Source: Halocaridina rubra (lineage: Eukaryota > Arthropoda > Malacostraca > Decapoda > Atyidae). From it: a stretch of 64,000 nt of DNA. Made by a program: the position numbers and the translations under genes. The notes beneath the pieces were generated by a model. The model saw only the letters and a program-made list of their open reading frames with translations, searched no databases and was not told the origin of the DNA. Below are positions 25,965 through 38,905 of this stretch, piece after piece; positions within the stretch are counted from its first letter, which is position 1; each line of letters opens with the position of its first letter. The stretch lies in contig JAXCGZ010003847.1 of the NCBI GenBank assembly GCA_037179515.1, forward strand, positions 42,501-106,500, given 5' to 3'.

Positions 25965-28487
25965 GTGTGTGTAATTACCTAATTGTAATTACTTAATTGT
26001 TCTAATGGGTATGAGATACAAGCTTGTAACTTCCTATCTCCTGGTTGGTTCCGTTTTATATTTAGTGATACTTATCATACTTCCCCTTAAAACTAATGAT
26101 TGAGTTAGCATTAACTACCTCCTCGCTTAGCGAATTCCAACTATCAACAACTCTTACACTAAAAAGGTACTTCCTTACATCCTGCAAAAAAGTTTTTTAC
26201 GAAGCTTCAAACTATGACCTCTAATTTTATTGCCAGCCGTATCAAAATATCGATCCCTATCAACTCTGTCATAACCATGAAGGAATTTAAAAACCGTCAC
26301 CATGTCCCCCTTCATTCTTTTAGCTTCGGGTGATGGTAAGTCTAATTCCCTCAGCCTCTCATCATAACTGAGATTGAGTATCTCTGGCACCAGTTTCGTG
26401 GTATGTCTCTGAGCTTTTTCTACCTTACCTACGTGCTATATCAACTGTGGATTTCAATAGGGGATTGCATTTTCAAGATTTGACCTCACATAGGTTACAT
26501 AAATGGTTATGAAAATTTCCTTGTCCATGTGCCTGAAGGCCACCCTTACATTTGCTAAGAAAGCATATGTTGCCCTTACTATGTCATTTATATGCATTTC
26601 TGGAGATAAATCGGCTAGTTATGTTTATTCCTAGATATCTCTCATGCTATGTCATTTACACATACAAGTAACAAAAGTGGCCCTAAAACTGAACCCTGTT
26701 GAACTCCACCACTATACCTTCTCCATTCAGACACTGAGTGTCTTACTCTAACCCTCTGTTCTCTTCCTTTTAAGTATGCTTTTATCCATTTCAAGACATT
26801 TCCACCTATTCTTGCCATTGCTTGCAGCTTCTTAATAAGTCTCCCGTGTGGGACAGTGTCAAATGGTTTCTAAAAGTGTAGGAATATGCAATCTGCCCAG
26901 CCCTCTCTTTCCTGTAAGATTCGGCTTACCTCATCATAAAATTCTAATAAGTTTGTTACTGTTGATCTACCTTCTCTGAAGCCATATTGTCACACTGACA
27001 AAATGTTGAAGGATTCCAAGAGAAGTGAGATATGTTTCCTTAGTAGTTTCTCCATAACTTTGCAAGCTATGCTGGTCAAGGAAACTGGTCTATAGTTTAG
27101 AGCCATATCCCTTTTTCCTTTTTTGAAGATAGATATCACGTTCACATGTTTCCAGCATCTTGGAATCTTCCTGAATTCAGTGACTTTTCATATATGATAC
27201 TTATTGCCGCTGATATTTAATTTGCGCATTTCTTGAGTAGATAAGGAGATATATGATCGGGAACTGTAGCTTTATGGACATCTAACTCCATCAGCACTTT
27301 GCATACCTCTGTAGCTGAAAAGATGTTCTCTAATACCAGCCCATGAGCTATCTCTGCAATCTGAGCGGATGGTGTATTTTCTACTGTAGATACTGACTGA
27401 AACTCCTTGTTCAATTCTTCACATATCCCTTCATTCGTCTCAGTGATGCTTCCATTTGCTCTCTTAAGCTTTAAACCTGTTCGTTTACCTTTGGTTTTGC
27501 TCTGATAAAGCTGTGGAAAAGCTTGGTATTTTCTTTAGCCATCCTGGTGATATCCCTTTCATAGTCTCTCTCTGCCTTATTTCTTTTACTTAGGTAATCA
27601 TTACTTGCTCTTTAATAAGTCTGCCAGGCATATGCTTTTTTTCCTCCTATATCTTTTCCAGCATTTGTCTCTCCACTCCTTAGCTCTCTTACACTAATTA
27701 TTGAACCATTTCTCTCTGGAATGTATTACTTTTATTATGGTGACAGGCATGGAGCAATCTACTATCTTCCCATATTCCTTACAAAAGATTTTGCACATTT
27801 TTGTACAGATTTGTTGTTAAATAAAGTCCTCCAGTCAATAACTGCAAAGACCTATTTCATTCTGATGCAATCTTCTTTTGGATAGTTCCCCCTTGTGTCC
27901 TCAGTGCCTCTACATTCAGGCAGAACATCTTCAATGATATACTCCATCAACAACACACAGTGGTCACTCTTGCCAATTGGTGATTCATATTAAATTTTTT
28001 TCAATATCCAACACGTTATCTGTGAATACTAGATTAAGTAGCGATGGCTCATCCCCACCCCTGGCACTCGTTGATTCCAGTACATGTTGGTGTAAGAAAT
28101 TCCCTTGTACACAATCTAGGAATCTTGCCCCAAATGAGTCCTCACCACTGTATGGGTCAAGATATATCCAGTCTATCTATCTATGATTAAAATCTCCCTT
28201 AATTAAAATCCTACATTTAGCCTATGTTGGTTCCTTGGTGAGTTATATACAACGGTTATGATAGTGCTCTCTGAGCTAGTATTTATGCGAGCAACAAGAA
28301 ACCTTGAACTCACTTTCTATAGCAAAGTTTATTTCTTCAACCTGAAACCTATCACTTATGAGCAGTGCTCTCCCTCTACCAGTCCTCTCAGATCTTTCAA
28401 GCCTTAATATTCTGAAGCCCTTAGAAAAAACTGTGGCACTGCTTATGTCCTCACTTATCTTAGTCTCTGTAGCTTTTAGCGCAAGTG

Positions 28488-29930
28488 TCCTGAATATCTC
28501 TGTAAATGGTGAACTTGACAAACTCTTTCAATCTCAGACTTCGGTTGTAAAATCCATAGTGTTTGAAAAAACACGCGACCTAGGAGACCTACAGCAAATG
28601 ATAGAAAGTCTTGCATATAAGGTGAGAATTTTGGAAGCAGATGCTGAAGAGGTGAAAGCCTTACAACACAAGGTGGGACTGCTAGATTCAGACAGTGTCC
28701 TACTTAAAGAGATAATTCTAGGTTGAAACTGCTATTAGAAACATCTCCTCCTCTCAATTCAGTGCTGTCACCTAACAACAATGATGTCCCTTCTATCAAC
28801 AACCCTCAGGTTTTGCAAACTAGGTTTTCTGTCTCTACTCACAATTCCTTCAGTGCATTGAAAGACGAATGTGACAGTGGTAGTGAAGAAGAGGTAGATC
28901 TAGATAAAGTGATAGTCAACAAGACAACCTGAATACACCTTCTAGCATATATTATCAACTCAGTAACAGGCTACAAAATAGTGAGGAAACAACAGCGTCC
29001 TTCCCCACTACTCCTAATGACACAACAACAGGCACTAACCAGAACAAGATTCTTCCCAGCACAAGTAACCAACCTGGAAAAGGGTTGCAAAATAGTGAAG
29101 ATATAGAGCCCCTCTCCACTACTCCTAACAACACAACAACTATCACAAACCAGGACAACCAAATTACATCATCCAGCACAAATAACCAACCCAGCAATAG
29201 ACTGCAAAACAGTGAAGAAAACAGAAAAGACAAAATAGAAGCAGTCTCTAATCTAAAAATTCCATCGAAGTCCTATTCCCCACAGCCACAGTTACCCAAT
29301 AATGCAAGTGCAACTGTTACAGTTCAAATATATATTCACATTCCCGGCAATCCCTTTGAGAGAGAGATATGTAATATATTGACAAATCAAGGCATTCCCT
29401 CTGAAGAAGTCTTGGTTAAGGAGCTTTCACGCAAACCGAATTGGGTCTCCTTCGCAATAGCGATATCCAAAGGATTTGAATATGTGGCTTACAAACTAAA
29501 TCAATGGCCTACAGGCACAATTGTCCAGCCATTTCGCAGGGGCAAACAATGGACACAACCTGGGTTATCTACAAAATATCCCAAACTACAGTCATACCAG
29601 AATAAACAGCAAAGAGCTAATGAAACAATCCCCTATACGCGAGACTACAGAAAGAGACACAATACAAACCTCTTATATCGCATTCCACGCACAAGAGACT
29701 TCTCCTGGAGAGATAGCTCTTACAACCCTAGACACTCACCTAGGCATACAAACTTTGGGAAGGCCCGATCATACCATGGCACATACTCAAATCAGCATTA
29801 CCCATCCAACATCAGGATCCATGGGCTAACCCCACAACACACTATATTGAGGAATTCCCAGCAGAATCACACAGTCGAAACAAATCATGGACAAACCCAA
29901 GAACAAACTACAACTATGACTATGGATACC
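28488..29930 (+). pseudogene. ORF1 of the L2/CR1-like LINE
   Basis: Heptad-like DLGDLQQMIESLAYKV and AEEVKALQHKVGLL suggest a coiled coil (28,560-28,720). A Ser/Asn/Thr/Gln-rich low-complexity part with repeated NNQPSNRLQNSEE-type units follows (28,940-29,240). Next comes a compact segment with VQIYIHIPGNPFER and KPNWVSFAIAI, then a basic tail. Stops at 28,724 and 28,930 break it. It resembles LINE ORF1 architecture (coiled coil, then nucleic-acid binding). Confidence 0.6.
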
Positions 29931-32768
29931 ACCCTGATGAAACATTGTAAGAATGTAACGTTAGTACATGTGAACGCTCAGTCCCTTCTCGCTCATTTTA
30001 AGGAAATAATAATGCTAACAAAAGATTACAACATAGACATTCTCTGTGTAAGTGAAACTTGGTTTGCTCCTACAACTGAAAATAAATATGTGAATATCCC
30101 AGAGTAAAATATTTCGCAATGACCATGGCCGAGGGGCCGGGGTCTGTATTTATGTTAGAAATTATCTTAGTATCAGAAATAACCGCAGGTCTAGAAAAAC
30201 TGAAGAGCTCTAATATTTATGGATCACTGTGCAGTATCAGAATCTTCCATTTTTCATTGTAGGGTGTGTTTACCGTCACCCTAAAGCACCTTCCAGTTCA
30301 TTCAGTCATCTGCTAGAAACAGTCAGAAATATCTGTGTGTGCCATAAACCCGTATACATACTTGGTGACTTTAATGATGACTTGCTCTCAGCAGATAACA
30401 AAATGAAAAGGGTGATTAACACTGTGAAGTTAACACAAATAGTAACAAATCCTACCAACATGACCCCTAATTCTAGGACTCTAATAGATCTGATAATAAC
30501 AAATAAAGTGGAAAGTATATCTATTGGGATGTAGTTCCCTGCCCAATTGCAGATCACGAGCTCAACATTGCTATGCTAAACATAAACAAGCCCAAAAGGA
30601 AGCCTCTCTTCAAGACATTCCGGTGTCTAAAAAATTACTCCCCTGATATCTTTTGTGAAGCATTATTCAACAACACAAATGTACTTAATAGTATTATAAA
30701 CACAGATAACGTCGATTTGCAGATTGAGATTCTAATAAAAGTCTTCCGTGAATGCTTAAATAGTTGTGCACCCATTGTAACAAGAAAAATAACCCGCCCC
30801 TCGGCCCCCTGGCTAACTACTGATATCAAAGAGGCAATGCAAATCAGAAATCAAATACAAAAAAAGCTAAAAATGAATAACTATGATATGATTCTCCAAG
30901 AACGTTATAAAGCAGAAAAAGAACGTGTCAATTCTCTCTCATCAATGTAAATGAAAAAGACTTCTACAAAAAACTATTTAATGACTCTAGACATGATGCA
31001 GCAGCAATATGGAAAGAGATAAGAAGAATGATACCAAATGAAAAGAGTACCTCAAAAAGTTATGAAAATATTACGGAGTTGAAAGTCAAAGAGGAAAACT
31101 TTAATAACTATTTTGCTAACGTAGTCAAAAATACATATGAGAAAACACAAGAAAACATCAACTCAGTGAATATGAGTAATTACTTAAATGTCAATTCTTC
31201 CAATGAAAACACAAGAGAGTACTTCAAGATAAATCCTATCGATTGTGCTACCCTAATTATTATCATAAAGAGCCTAAGAAACTCTGGCTCTTATGGTCCA
31301 GATGATATACCATTTCAATTCATCAAAGATGCTCTACCCATGATTGTATCTTATATTCTAACTATTATGAACACTTCCATTGTTACTAAAAAGTTTCCTG
31401 ACTCTTGGAAAAAATCACATGTAATACCTTTACATAAAAAGGGGGAAAGAGAAGATGTGACAAACTATCGTCCCATTTCCCTGCTACCCATTTTCTCTAA
31501 AATATTAGAAAAAATTGTTGCATGCCAACTTATGTCATACTTAGAGTCAAATAGACTATTAGCTATTAACCAACATGGCTTCAGACCGAAACTCTCTACG
31601 GAAACTGCACTGCTCAAAGTTACGAATAGTATCTGTAATAATATAGATATGAAAAAAACTCTCTCTGCTTGTATTATTAGACTTATCAAAAGCCGTCGAC
31701 AGTGTAAACCATGAAATTCTTATAAGTAAATGTACCAACCTAAATATTGATCCTATCTGGTTTAGAGAGTATCTATCTAATTGCAAACAGCCTATACATC
31801 TTAACAATATTATCTCTTTGCCAAAAAATGCATCATTTGCTCTTCCACAGGGATCAGTACTTGGTCCTATCCTCTTCTCCATTTATGTAAATTATCTATC
31901 TTCTTTTATTTCTGACTGTCTAGTCGTACAGCATGCAGATGACACTCAACTACTCCTTAGTGGTGTTATTAATAATCTCCCAGAGCTAACCTTAAGAGCA
32001 GAAAATACTCTGTCAAAAAGTAAAACCTACTTTCAAGAAATTGGGCTGTTAATTAACGAAAGTAAAACACAATGCATGTTTATTGGTTCAAGGTTCCATA
32101 TAGCACAAATTCCAGAAAACACAACAATTAATTTTTGAACCAATATCATCATACCTAGCAAAACAGTCAAAAACCCAGAAATTCACTTTGATAACTACAT
32201 GTTGTTTGATTCCCACATAGATAAAGTATGCAAAAGGGTTACAGGAACATTAATGTACTTATCACGTATAAAAGACAATTTTGAGACTACCACTCGAATA
32301 ACTGTTGTTGAATCTCTAGCTCTAAGTCACATTAATTACTGCACAACTGTATGGGGAGCTACCACTAAGACTCAGATAAACAGAATACAGAAGCTTATTA
32401 ATTTTGCAACTCGAGTTGCCCTGGGAGGAATAAGAAAATATGACCGCATCACACCAGCTCTCAATAAACTTGGGTGGCTGCGGGCAGAAAACAAGGTCGC
32501 TTATGCTATTAATGTTTTTGTATACAAAATTTTGGACCATCTTTATCCTAGCTGGCTATTTGATTTAAAAACAGTCAGGGATATAAGGGGGACCAACACT
32601 AGACAGAGCAGTGAGCTTTTTATTCACAGAACAAACACAGAGGCAGGTTCAATGATGATCACTATTAAAGGGCCAACACTATGGAACAATATTCCAAAGC
32701 ATCTTAAAAATGCCTCCTCCTTCACAGCTTTTAAAGGCAAACTATGTAGTTTTCTTTTAGACAAATAG
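29918..32768 (+). pseudogene. ORF2 of the L2/CR1-like LINE: endonuclease and reverse transcriptase
   Basis: The endonuclease reads LVHVNAQSLLAHFKE, DILCVSETWFAP, VCIYVRN, GCVYRHPKAPSSSF, YILGDFNDDLLS and NSRTLIDLIITN. The linker runs 30,573-30,950. The reverse transcriptase (31,028-31,714) has SYGPDDIPFQFI, HKKGEREDVTNYRPISLLP and NQHGFRPKLSTETAL. After a frameshift inside motif A (near 31,680), motif B is [16 protein letters not shown] and motif C is HADDTQLLLS, with His in place of the usual Phe or Tyr. The C-terminal reading 32,199-32,768 has HINYCTTVWGA and GPTLWNNIPKHLKN. At least four disruptions. Confidence 0.85.
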
Positions 32769-33405
32769 TTGCTGCTCACACTTAAACTAAACTTAATGAT
32801 TTAATGTAATTTCCCTTAGCACTAACATTATATGTAAACTGATATCGACTTCTCTGTTCTCTAAGTTAAGAACTAATTATTCTCATGGTAAGGAAAACAA
32901 ATATGGTGATGATGCCGATAATAATGATTCTGTATCGAGTGTTATTATTACTACTTTATTAATAACATTATTGTTAACATTTTTATTACATCATTATTAT
33001 TTTCTAGAAAGGTTACACTTAATTTAACTGTATGTATTACCCTCTTACTTATTAGTTCAATTACATGTCTACTTATAAGTTACTTCTACTAGTAGAAGAA
33101 TAACCATTGTACAAAAATGGAAATAAATGTTTGTTTATTTGTTTGCATTAGCTATTCCATTGGCATTTGTGTACAGGAATTTTAATGAGGCCCCATCCCC
33201 ATTATCCCCTTTGTCTGGAAGAACTCTAAAACACACAAATATTTCTTCTCTTAATCATTTCTTTCCTCATTTAACCTAGCCTCTTGCAATAAGTTTTTTT
33301 TTTTATCATTTCTATCTCTTCATGTGTTCTGTATTGTCTGATGAACACTGTTTAGAATTCTTGAAGGTCTTTTGTGCTTTTTTCCCTCATCAGTATTTCT
33401 CTACA

Positions 33406-33666
<261 letters not shown>

Positions 33667-34689
33667 AATTACCTAATTGTAATTACCTAATTATCTTTAC
33701 GGGAAAGAGCCCAAAGCTCGTATGTTCCATTTTATACTTAGTGATATTTATCATATATGTCCTTAAAAGTATGGATTGAGATAGCATTAACTACCTCCTC
33801 GCTTAGCCAATTCCAATTATCAACTACTCTTACACTGAAAAAGTATTTCCTTACATCCTGCAAAGAACTTTTCTTAAGAAGCTTCAAACTATGACCTCTA
33901 GTTCTAGAGCCTGCCGTATCAAAAATCGATCCCTATCCACTCTGTCATAATCATGAAGGAATTTGAAGACTATCACCATATCCCCCCTCAATCTTCTAGC
34001 TTCCAGTGATGGTAAGTCTAATTCCCTCACCCTCTCATCATAACTGAGATTGCGTATTTCTTGCACCAGTTTCGTGACATGTCTTTGAGCTTTTTCAAGC
34101 TTAGCAATTTGCTTTTGCAAGTGCGGATTCCAAAAGGGGGCTGCATATTCGAGTTTTGGCCTCACATAGGTTACATAAATATTTCTGAACATTTCCTTGT
34201 CCATGTGCCTGAAGGCAACCCTTACATTTGATAAGAATGCATATGCTGCCCTTACTATGCCATTTATATGTATTTCCGGAGACAAATCTGCCAGTATGTT
34301 TACTCCTAGATCTCTCTCATTTTCTGTCTCTTGAAGTTGTACTCCAGCCACCGAGTAGTCAAACTTGGGCCTTCTTGCACTTGTACCCATTCTCATTACC
34401 TTGCATTTTGAAGTATTGAATTTCATTAGCCACTTTTCTGACCACTCATGCAGACTATTTAGAACTTCCTGAAGTTCTCTACCATTGTTCTCGTTTCTTA
34501 CTTTCTTCACAATCTTTGCATCATCTGCAAACATATTCATAAATTAATTTACAGCCTCTGGTAGGTCATTTACATATACAAGGAACAAAAGTGGCCCTAA
34601 AACTGAACCCTGTGGAACTCCACTACTAACTCTTCTCCATTCAGACACTGAGTGTCTTACTCTAACCCTCTGTTCATTTCCTTCTAAGT
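33667..34689 (-). mobile_element. CR1-like LINE copy c10, array member
   Basis: This copy carries the tail, a 3' UTR and ORF2 from the C-terminus to just beyond motif B, truncated at CATTTCCTTCTAAGT. It has a TAA just before motif C (plus strand ATAAATTAATTTACAG, 34,540-34,555) and shares both that stop and the truncation point with c12 and c13. The reading 33,884-34,540 covers FADDAKIVKKV to HDYDRVDRD and is then shifted by a one-base deletion. Confidence 0.95.
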
Positions 34690-34695
34690 GTGTGT

Positions 34696-36804
34696 AATTA
34701 CCTAATTATGATTACCTAATTGTGTTTACTGGAAAGAGCCCAAAGCTCGTATCTTCCCGTCTCCTCATCGGTTCCATTTTATACTTAGTGATACTTATCA
34801 TACCTGTCCTTAAAACTATGGATTGAGATAGCATTAACTACCTCCTCGCTTAGCCAATTCCAATTATCAACTACTCTTACACTGAAAAAGTATTTCCTTA
34901 CATCCTGCAAAGAACTTTTCGTACGAAGCTTCAAACAATGACCTCTAGTTCTAGAGCCAGCCATATCAAAATATCGATCCCTATCCACTCTATCATAACC
35001 ATGAAGGAATTTAAAGACTGTCACCATATCCCCCCTCATTCTTCTAGCTTCGAGTGATGGTAAGTCTAATTCCCTCACCCTATCATCATAACTGAGATTG
35101 CGTATTTCTGGCACCAGTTTCGTGGCATGTCTTTGAACTTTTTCAAGCTTAGCCATGTGCTTTTTCAAGTGCGGATTCCAAGAGGGGGCTGCATATTCGA
35201 GTTTTGGCCTCACATAGGTTACATAAATATTTCTGAACATTTCCTTGTCCATGTGCCTGAAGGCTACCCTTACATTTGATAAGAATGCATATGCTGCCCT
35301 TACTATGCCATTTATATGTGTTTTTGGGGACAAATCTGCCAGTATGTTTACTCCTAGATCTCTCTCATTTTCTGTCTATTGAAGTTGTACTCCAGCCACC
35401 AAGTAGTCAAGCTTGGGCCTTCTTGCACTTGTACCCATTCTCATTACCTTACATTTTTAAGTATTGAATTTCATTAGCCACTTTTCTGACCACTCATGCA
35501 TATTATTTAGATCCTCCTGAAGTTCTCTACCATTGTTCTCGTTTTTTACTTTCTTCACAATCTTTGCATCATCTGCAAACATATTCATGAATGAATTTAC
35601 AGAGTCTGGTAGGTCATTTACATATACAAGGAACAAAAGTGGCCCTAAAACTGAACCCCGTGGAACTCCACTACTAACTCTTCTCCATTCAGACACTGAG
35701 TGTCTTACTCTAACCCTCTGTTCCCTTCCTTCTAAGTAAGTTTTTATCCATTCCAAAACATTTCCACCTATTCTAGCAATTCATTGCAGCTTCCTAATAA
35801 GTCTCCCATGTGGAACAGTGTCAAACGCTTTCTGGAAGTCTAGGAATATGCAATCTGCCCAGCCCTCTCTTTCCTGTAAGATTTGGCTTACCTCATCATA
35901 AAATTCTAATAAGTTTGTTACTGTTGATCTACCTTCTCTGAAGCCATGTTGCCTCACTGACAAAAAGTTGAAGGATTCCAAGTGAAGAGAGATATGTTTC
36001 CTTAGTAGTTTCTCCATAACATTGCAAATTATGCTGGTCAAGGAAACTGGTCTATAGTTCAGAGCCGTATCTCTCCTTCCCTTTTTGAAGATAGATATCA
36101 CATTTGCTTGTTTCCAGCATCTTGGAATCTCCCCCGACTTCAGTGACTCCTTAAATTTGATACTTAGTGCCACTGATATTGTGTTTGCGCATTTTTTAAG
36201 CACATGAGGGGATATGTCATCAGGACCTGTAGCTTTATGAACATCTAAATCCATCAGCGCTTTGCATACCTCTGTGGCTGTAAGGTTGATGTTCTCTAAT
36301 ACGGGCCCTTGAGCTTCTATCACTGCAATCTGAGGGGGTGGGGTATTTTCTACTGTAAATACTGACTGAAACTCCTTGTTCAATTCTTTGCAGATCTCTT
36401 CATCCGTCTCAGTGATGCTTCCATCCGCTCTCTTTAGCCTTAAAACCTGTTCTTTTACCTTCAGTTTTCCTCTGATAAAGCTGTGGAAAAGCTTGGGATT
36501 TTCTTTAGCCTTCCTGGTGATGTCCCTCTCATAGTCTCTCTCTCCCTCTCTCCTTTTACTTAGGTAGTCATTTCTTGCTCTTTTGTAGGTTTGCCAGGCA
36601 TTTATGTTTTTTCTACTCCTATACCTTTTCAAGCATTTGTCTCTCCACTCCTTAGCTCATTTACACCCATTATTGAACCATTTCTCTCTGGCATGAATTA
36701 CACATACTTTGGTGACAGGTATGCAGCAATCTACTATCTTCCCATATTTCTCACAAAAGATGTCATACATTTCTTGTACAGATTTGTTGTAAAATAAGGT
36801 TCTC
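34696..36804 (-). mobile_element. CR1-like LINE copy c11, array member
   Basis: The tail and most of the reverse transcriptase are present, truncated in the endonuclease-RT linker at AAGGTTCTC. Readings: 34,785-35,333 (C-terminal), 35,457-35,756 (motifs B and C), 35,781-36,632 (linker and motif A region). Stops include the TAG of the TCTATTGAAG variant (about 35,377). Closely resembles c14. Confidence 0.95.
34785..36632 (-). pseudogene. Reverse transcriptase of c11
   Basis: The reading from 36,632 has KRYRSRKNINAWQTYKRAR, KATGPDDISPHVLKK, QHGFREGRSTV and FLDFQKAFDTVPHGRL. After a stop in the MARIGG-equivalent block, motif B (SSGVPRGSVLGPL, Gln to Arg) and MFADDAKIV follow. The C-terminal block ends SFKDRYDKYH. 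At least three breaks. Confidence 0.85.
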
Positions 36805-36811
36805 TGTGTGT

Positions 36812-37852
36812 GATTACCCAATTGTGATTACCTAATTGTGTTTACGGGAAAGAGCCCAAAGCTCGTATCTTCCCGTCTCCTCATCGGTTCCATTTTAGAC
36901 TTAGTGATACTTATCATACCTGTCCTTAAAACTATGGATTGAGATAGCATTAACTACCTCCTCGCTTAGCCAATTCCAATTATCAACTACTCTTACACTG
37001 AAAAAGTATTTCCTTACATCCTGCAAAGAACTTTTCTTACGAAGCTTCAAACTATGACCTCTAGTTCTAGAGCCAGCCATATCAAAATATCCATCCCTAT
37101 CCACTCTATCATAACCATGAAGGAATTTAAAGACTGTCACCATATCCCCCCTCACTCTTCTAGCTTCCAGTGATGGTAAGTCTAATTCCCTCACCCTCTC
37201 ATCAAAACTGAGATTGCGTATTTCTGGCACCAGTTTCGTGGCATTTCTTTGAACTTTTTCAAGCTTAGCTATGTGCTTTTTCAAGTGCGGATTCCAAGAG
37301 GGGGCTGCATATTCGAGTTTTGGCCTCACATAGGTTACATAAATATTTCTGAACATTTCCTTGTCCATGTGCCTGAAGGCTACCCTTACATTTGATAAGA
37401 ATGCATATGCTGCCCTTACTATGCCATTTATATGTATTTCTGGAGACAAATCTGCCAGTATGTTTACTCCTAGATCTCTCTCATTTTCTGTCTCTTGAAG
37501 TTGTACTCCAGCCACCGAGTAGTCAAGCTTGGGCCTTCTTGCACTTGTACCCATTCTCATTACCTTACATTTTGAAGTATTGAATTTCATTAGCCACTTT
37601 TCTGACCACTCATGCAGACTATTTAGATCTTCCTGAAGTTCTCTACCATTGTTCTCGTTTCTTACTTTCTTCACAATCTTTGCATCATCTGCAAACATAT
37701 TCATAAATTAATTTACAGCCTCTGGTAGGTCATTTACATATACAAGGAACAAAAGTGGCCCTAAAACTGAACCCTGTGGAACTCCACTACTAACTCTTCT
37801 CATTCAGACACTGAGTGTCTTACTCTAACCCTTTGTTCATTTCCTTCTAAGT
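36812..37852 (-). mobile_element. CR1-like LINE copy c12, array member
   Basis: This is a tandem duplicate of c13, with the same length to within a few bases, the same truncation at CATTTCCTTCTAAGT, the same TAA before motif C, and the same one-base deletion (CTTCTCATTC for CTTCTCCATTC). The open reading 36,901-37,704 covers motif C to the ORF2 end. Confidence 0.95.
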
Positions 37853-37858
37853 GTGTGT

Positions 37859-38899
37859 AATTACCTAATTGTGATTACCTAATTGTGCTTACGGGAAAGA
37901 GCCCAAAGCTCGTATCTTCCCGTCTCCTCATCGGTTCCATTTTATACTTAGTGATACTTATCATACCTGTCCTTAAAACTATGGATTGAGATAGCATTAA
38001 CTACCTCCTCGCTTAGCCAATTCCAATTATCAACTACTCCTACACTGAAAAAGTATTTCCTTACATCCTGCAAAGAACTTTTCTTACGAAGCTTCAAACT
38101 ATGACCTCTAGTTCTAGAGCCAGCCATATCAAAATATCGATCCCTATCCACTCTATCATAACCATGAAGGAATTTAAAGACTGTCACCATATCCCCCCTC
38201 ACTCTTCTAGCTTCGAGTGATGGTAAGTCTAATTCCCTCACCCTCTCATCATAACTGAGATTGCGTATTTCTGGCACCAGTTTCGTGGCATGTCTTTGAA
38301 CTTTTTCAAGCTTAGCTATGTGCTTTTTCAAGTGCGGATTCCAAGAGGGGGCTGCATATTCCAGTTTTGGCCTCACATAGGTTACATAAATATTTCTGAA
38401 CATTTCCTTGTCCATGTGCCTGAAGGCTACCCTTACATTTGATAAGAATGCATATGCTGCCCTTACCATGCCATTCATATGTATTTCTGGAGACAAATCT
38501 GCCAGTATGTTTACTCCTAGATCTCTCTCATTTTCTGTCTCTTGAAGTTGTACTCCAGCCACCGAGTAGTCAAGCTTGGGCCTTCTTGCACTTGTACCCA
38601 TTCTCATTACCTTACATTTTGAAGTATTGAATTTCATTAGCCACTTTTCTGACCACTCATGCAGACTATTTAGATCTTCCTGAAGTTCTCTACCATTGTT
38701 CTCGTTTCTTACTTTCTTCACAATCTTTGCATCATCTGCAAACATATTCATAAATTAATTTACAGCCTCTGGTAGGTCATTTACATATACAAGGAACAAA
38801 AGTGGCCCTAAAACTGAACCCTGTGGAACTCCACTACTAACTCTTCTCATTCAGACACTGAGTGTCTTACTCTAACCCTTTGTTCATTTCCTTCTAAGT
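37859..38899 (-). mobile_element. CR1-like LINE copy c13, array member
   Basis: The tail marker GTGTGTGTAA recurs exactly 1,047 bp later (37,851 and 38,898). The open reading 37,948-38,751 parallels that of c12 with a few substitutions. It shares the disabling changes listed for c12. Confidence 0.95.
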
Positions 38900-38905
38900 G
38901 TGTGT

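Larger units (their letters stand above)
28475..33147 (+). mobile_element. L2/CR1-like LINE inserted in c9 (plus strand)
   Basis: Bounded on both sides by parts of c9. It has an ORF1 without a start (5'-truncated), an endonuclease, a reverse transcriptase, a C-terminal region ending at 32,768 and a 3' UTR ending in AAATGTTTGTTTATTTG. The sequence is unrelated to the dominant family in detail. Motif style ([28 protein letters not shown]) fits the CR1/L2 group, but the clade is not certain. Several frameshifts and stops. Confidence 0.8.
25972..33405 (-). mobile_element. CR1-like LINE copy c9, split by an L2/CR1-like LINE
   Basis: The left part (25,972-28,474) holds the tail, reverse transcriptase and endonuclease with many indels; an internal deletion near 26,640 removes part of the motif C region. 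The right part (33,148-33,405) resumes at the ORF2 start and ORF1 (GGCATTTGTGTAC, then CCCCATCCCC), so about 60 bp of target are missing. The copy ends at a GTGTGTATATG stretch. More diverged than c6, c7 and c10-c22. Confidence 0.85.
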
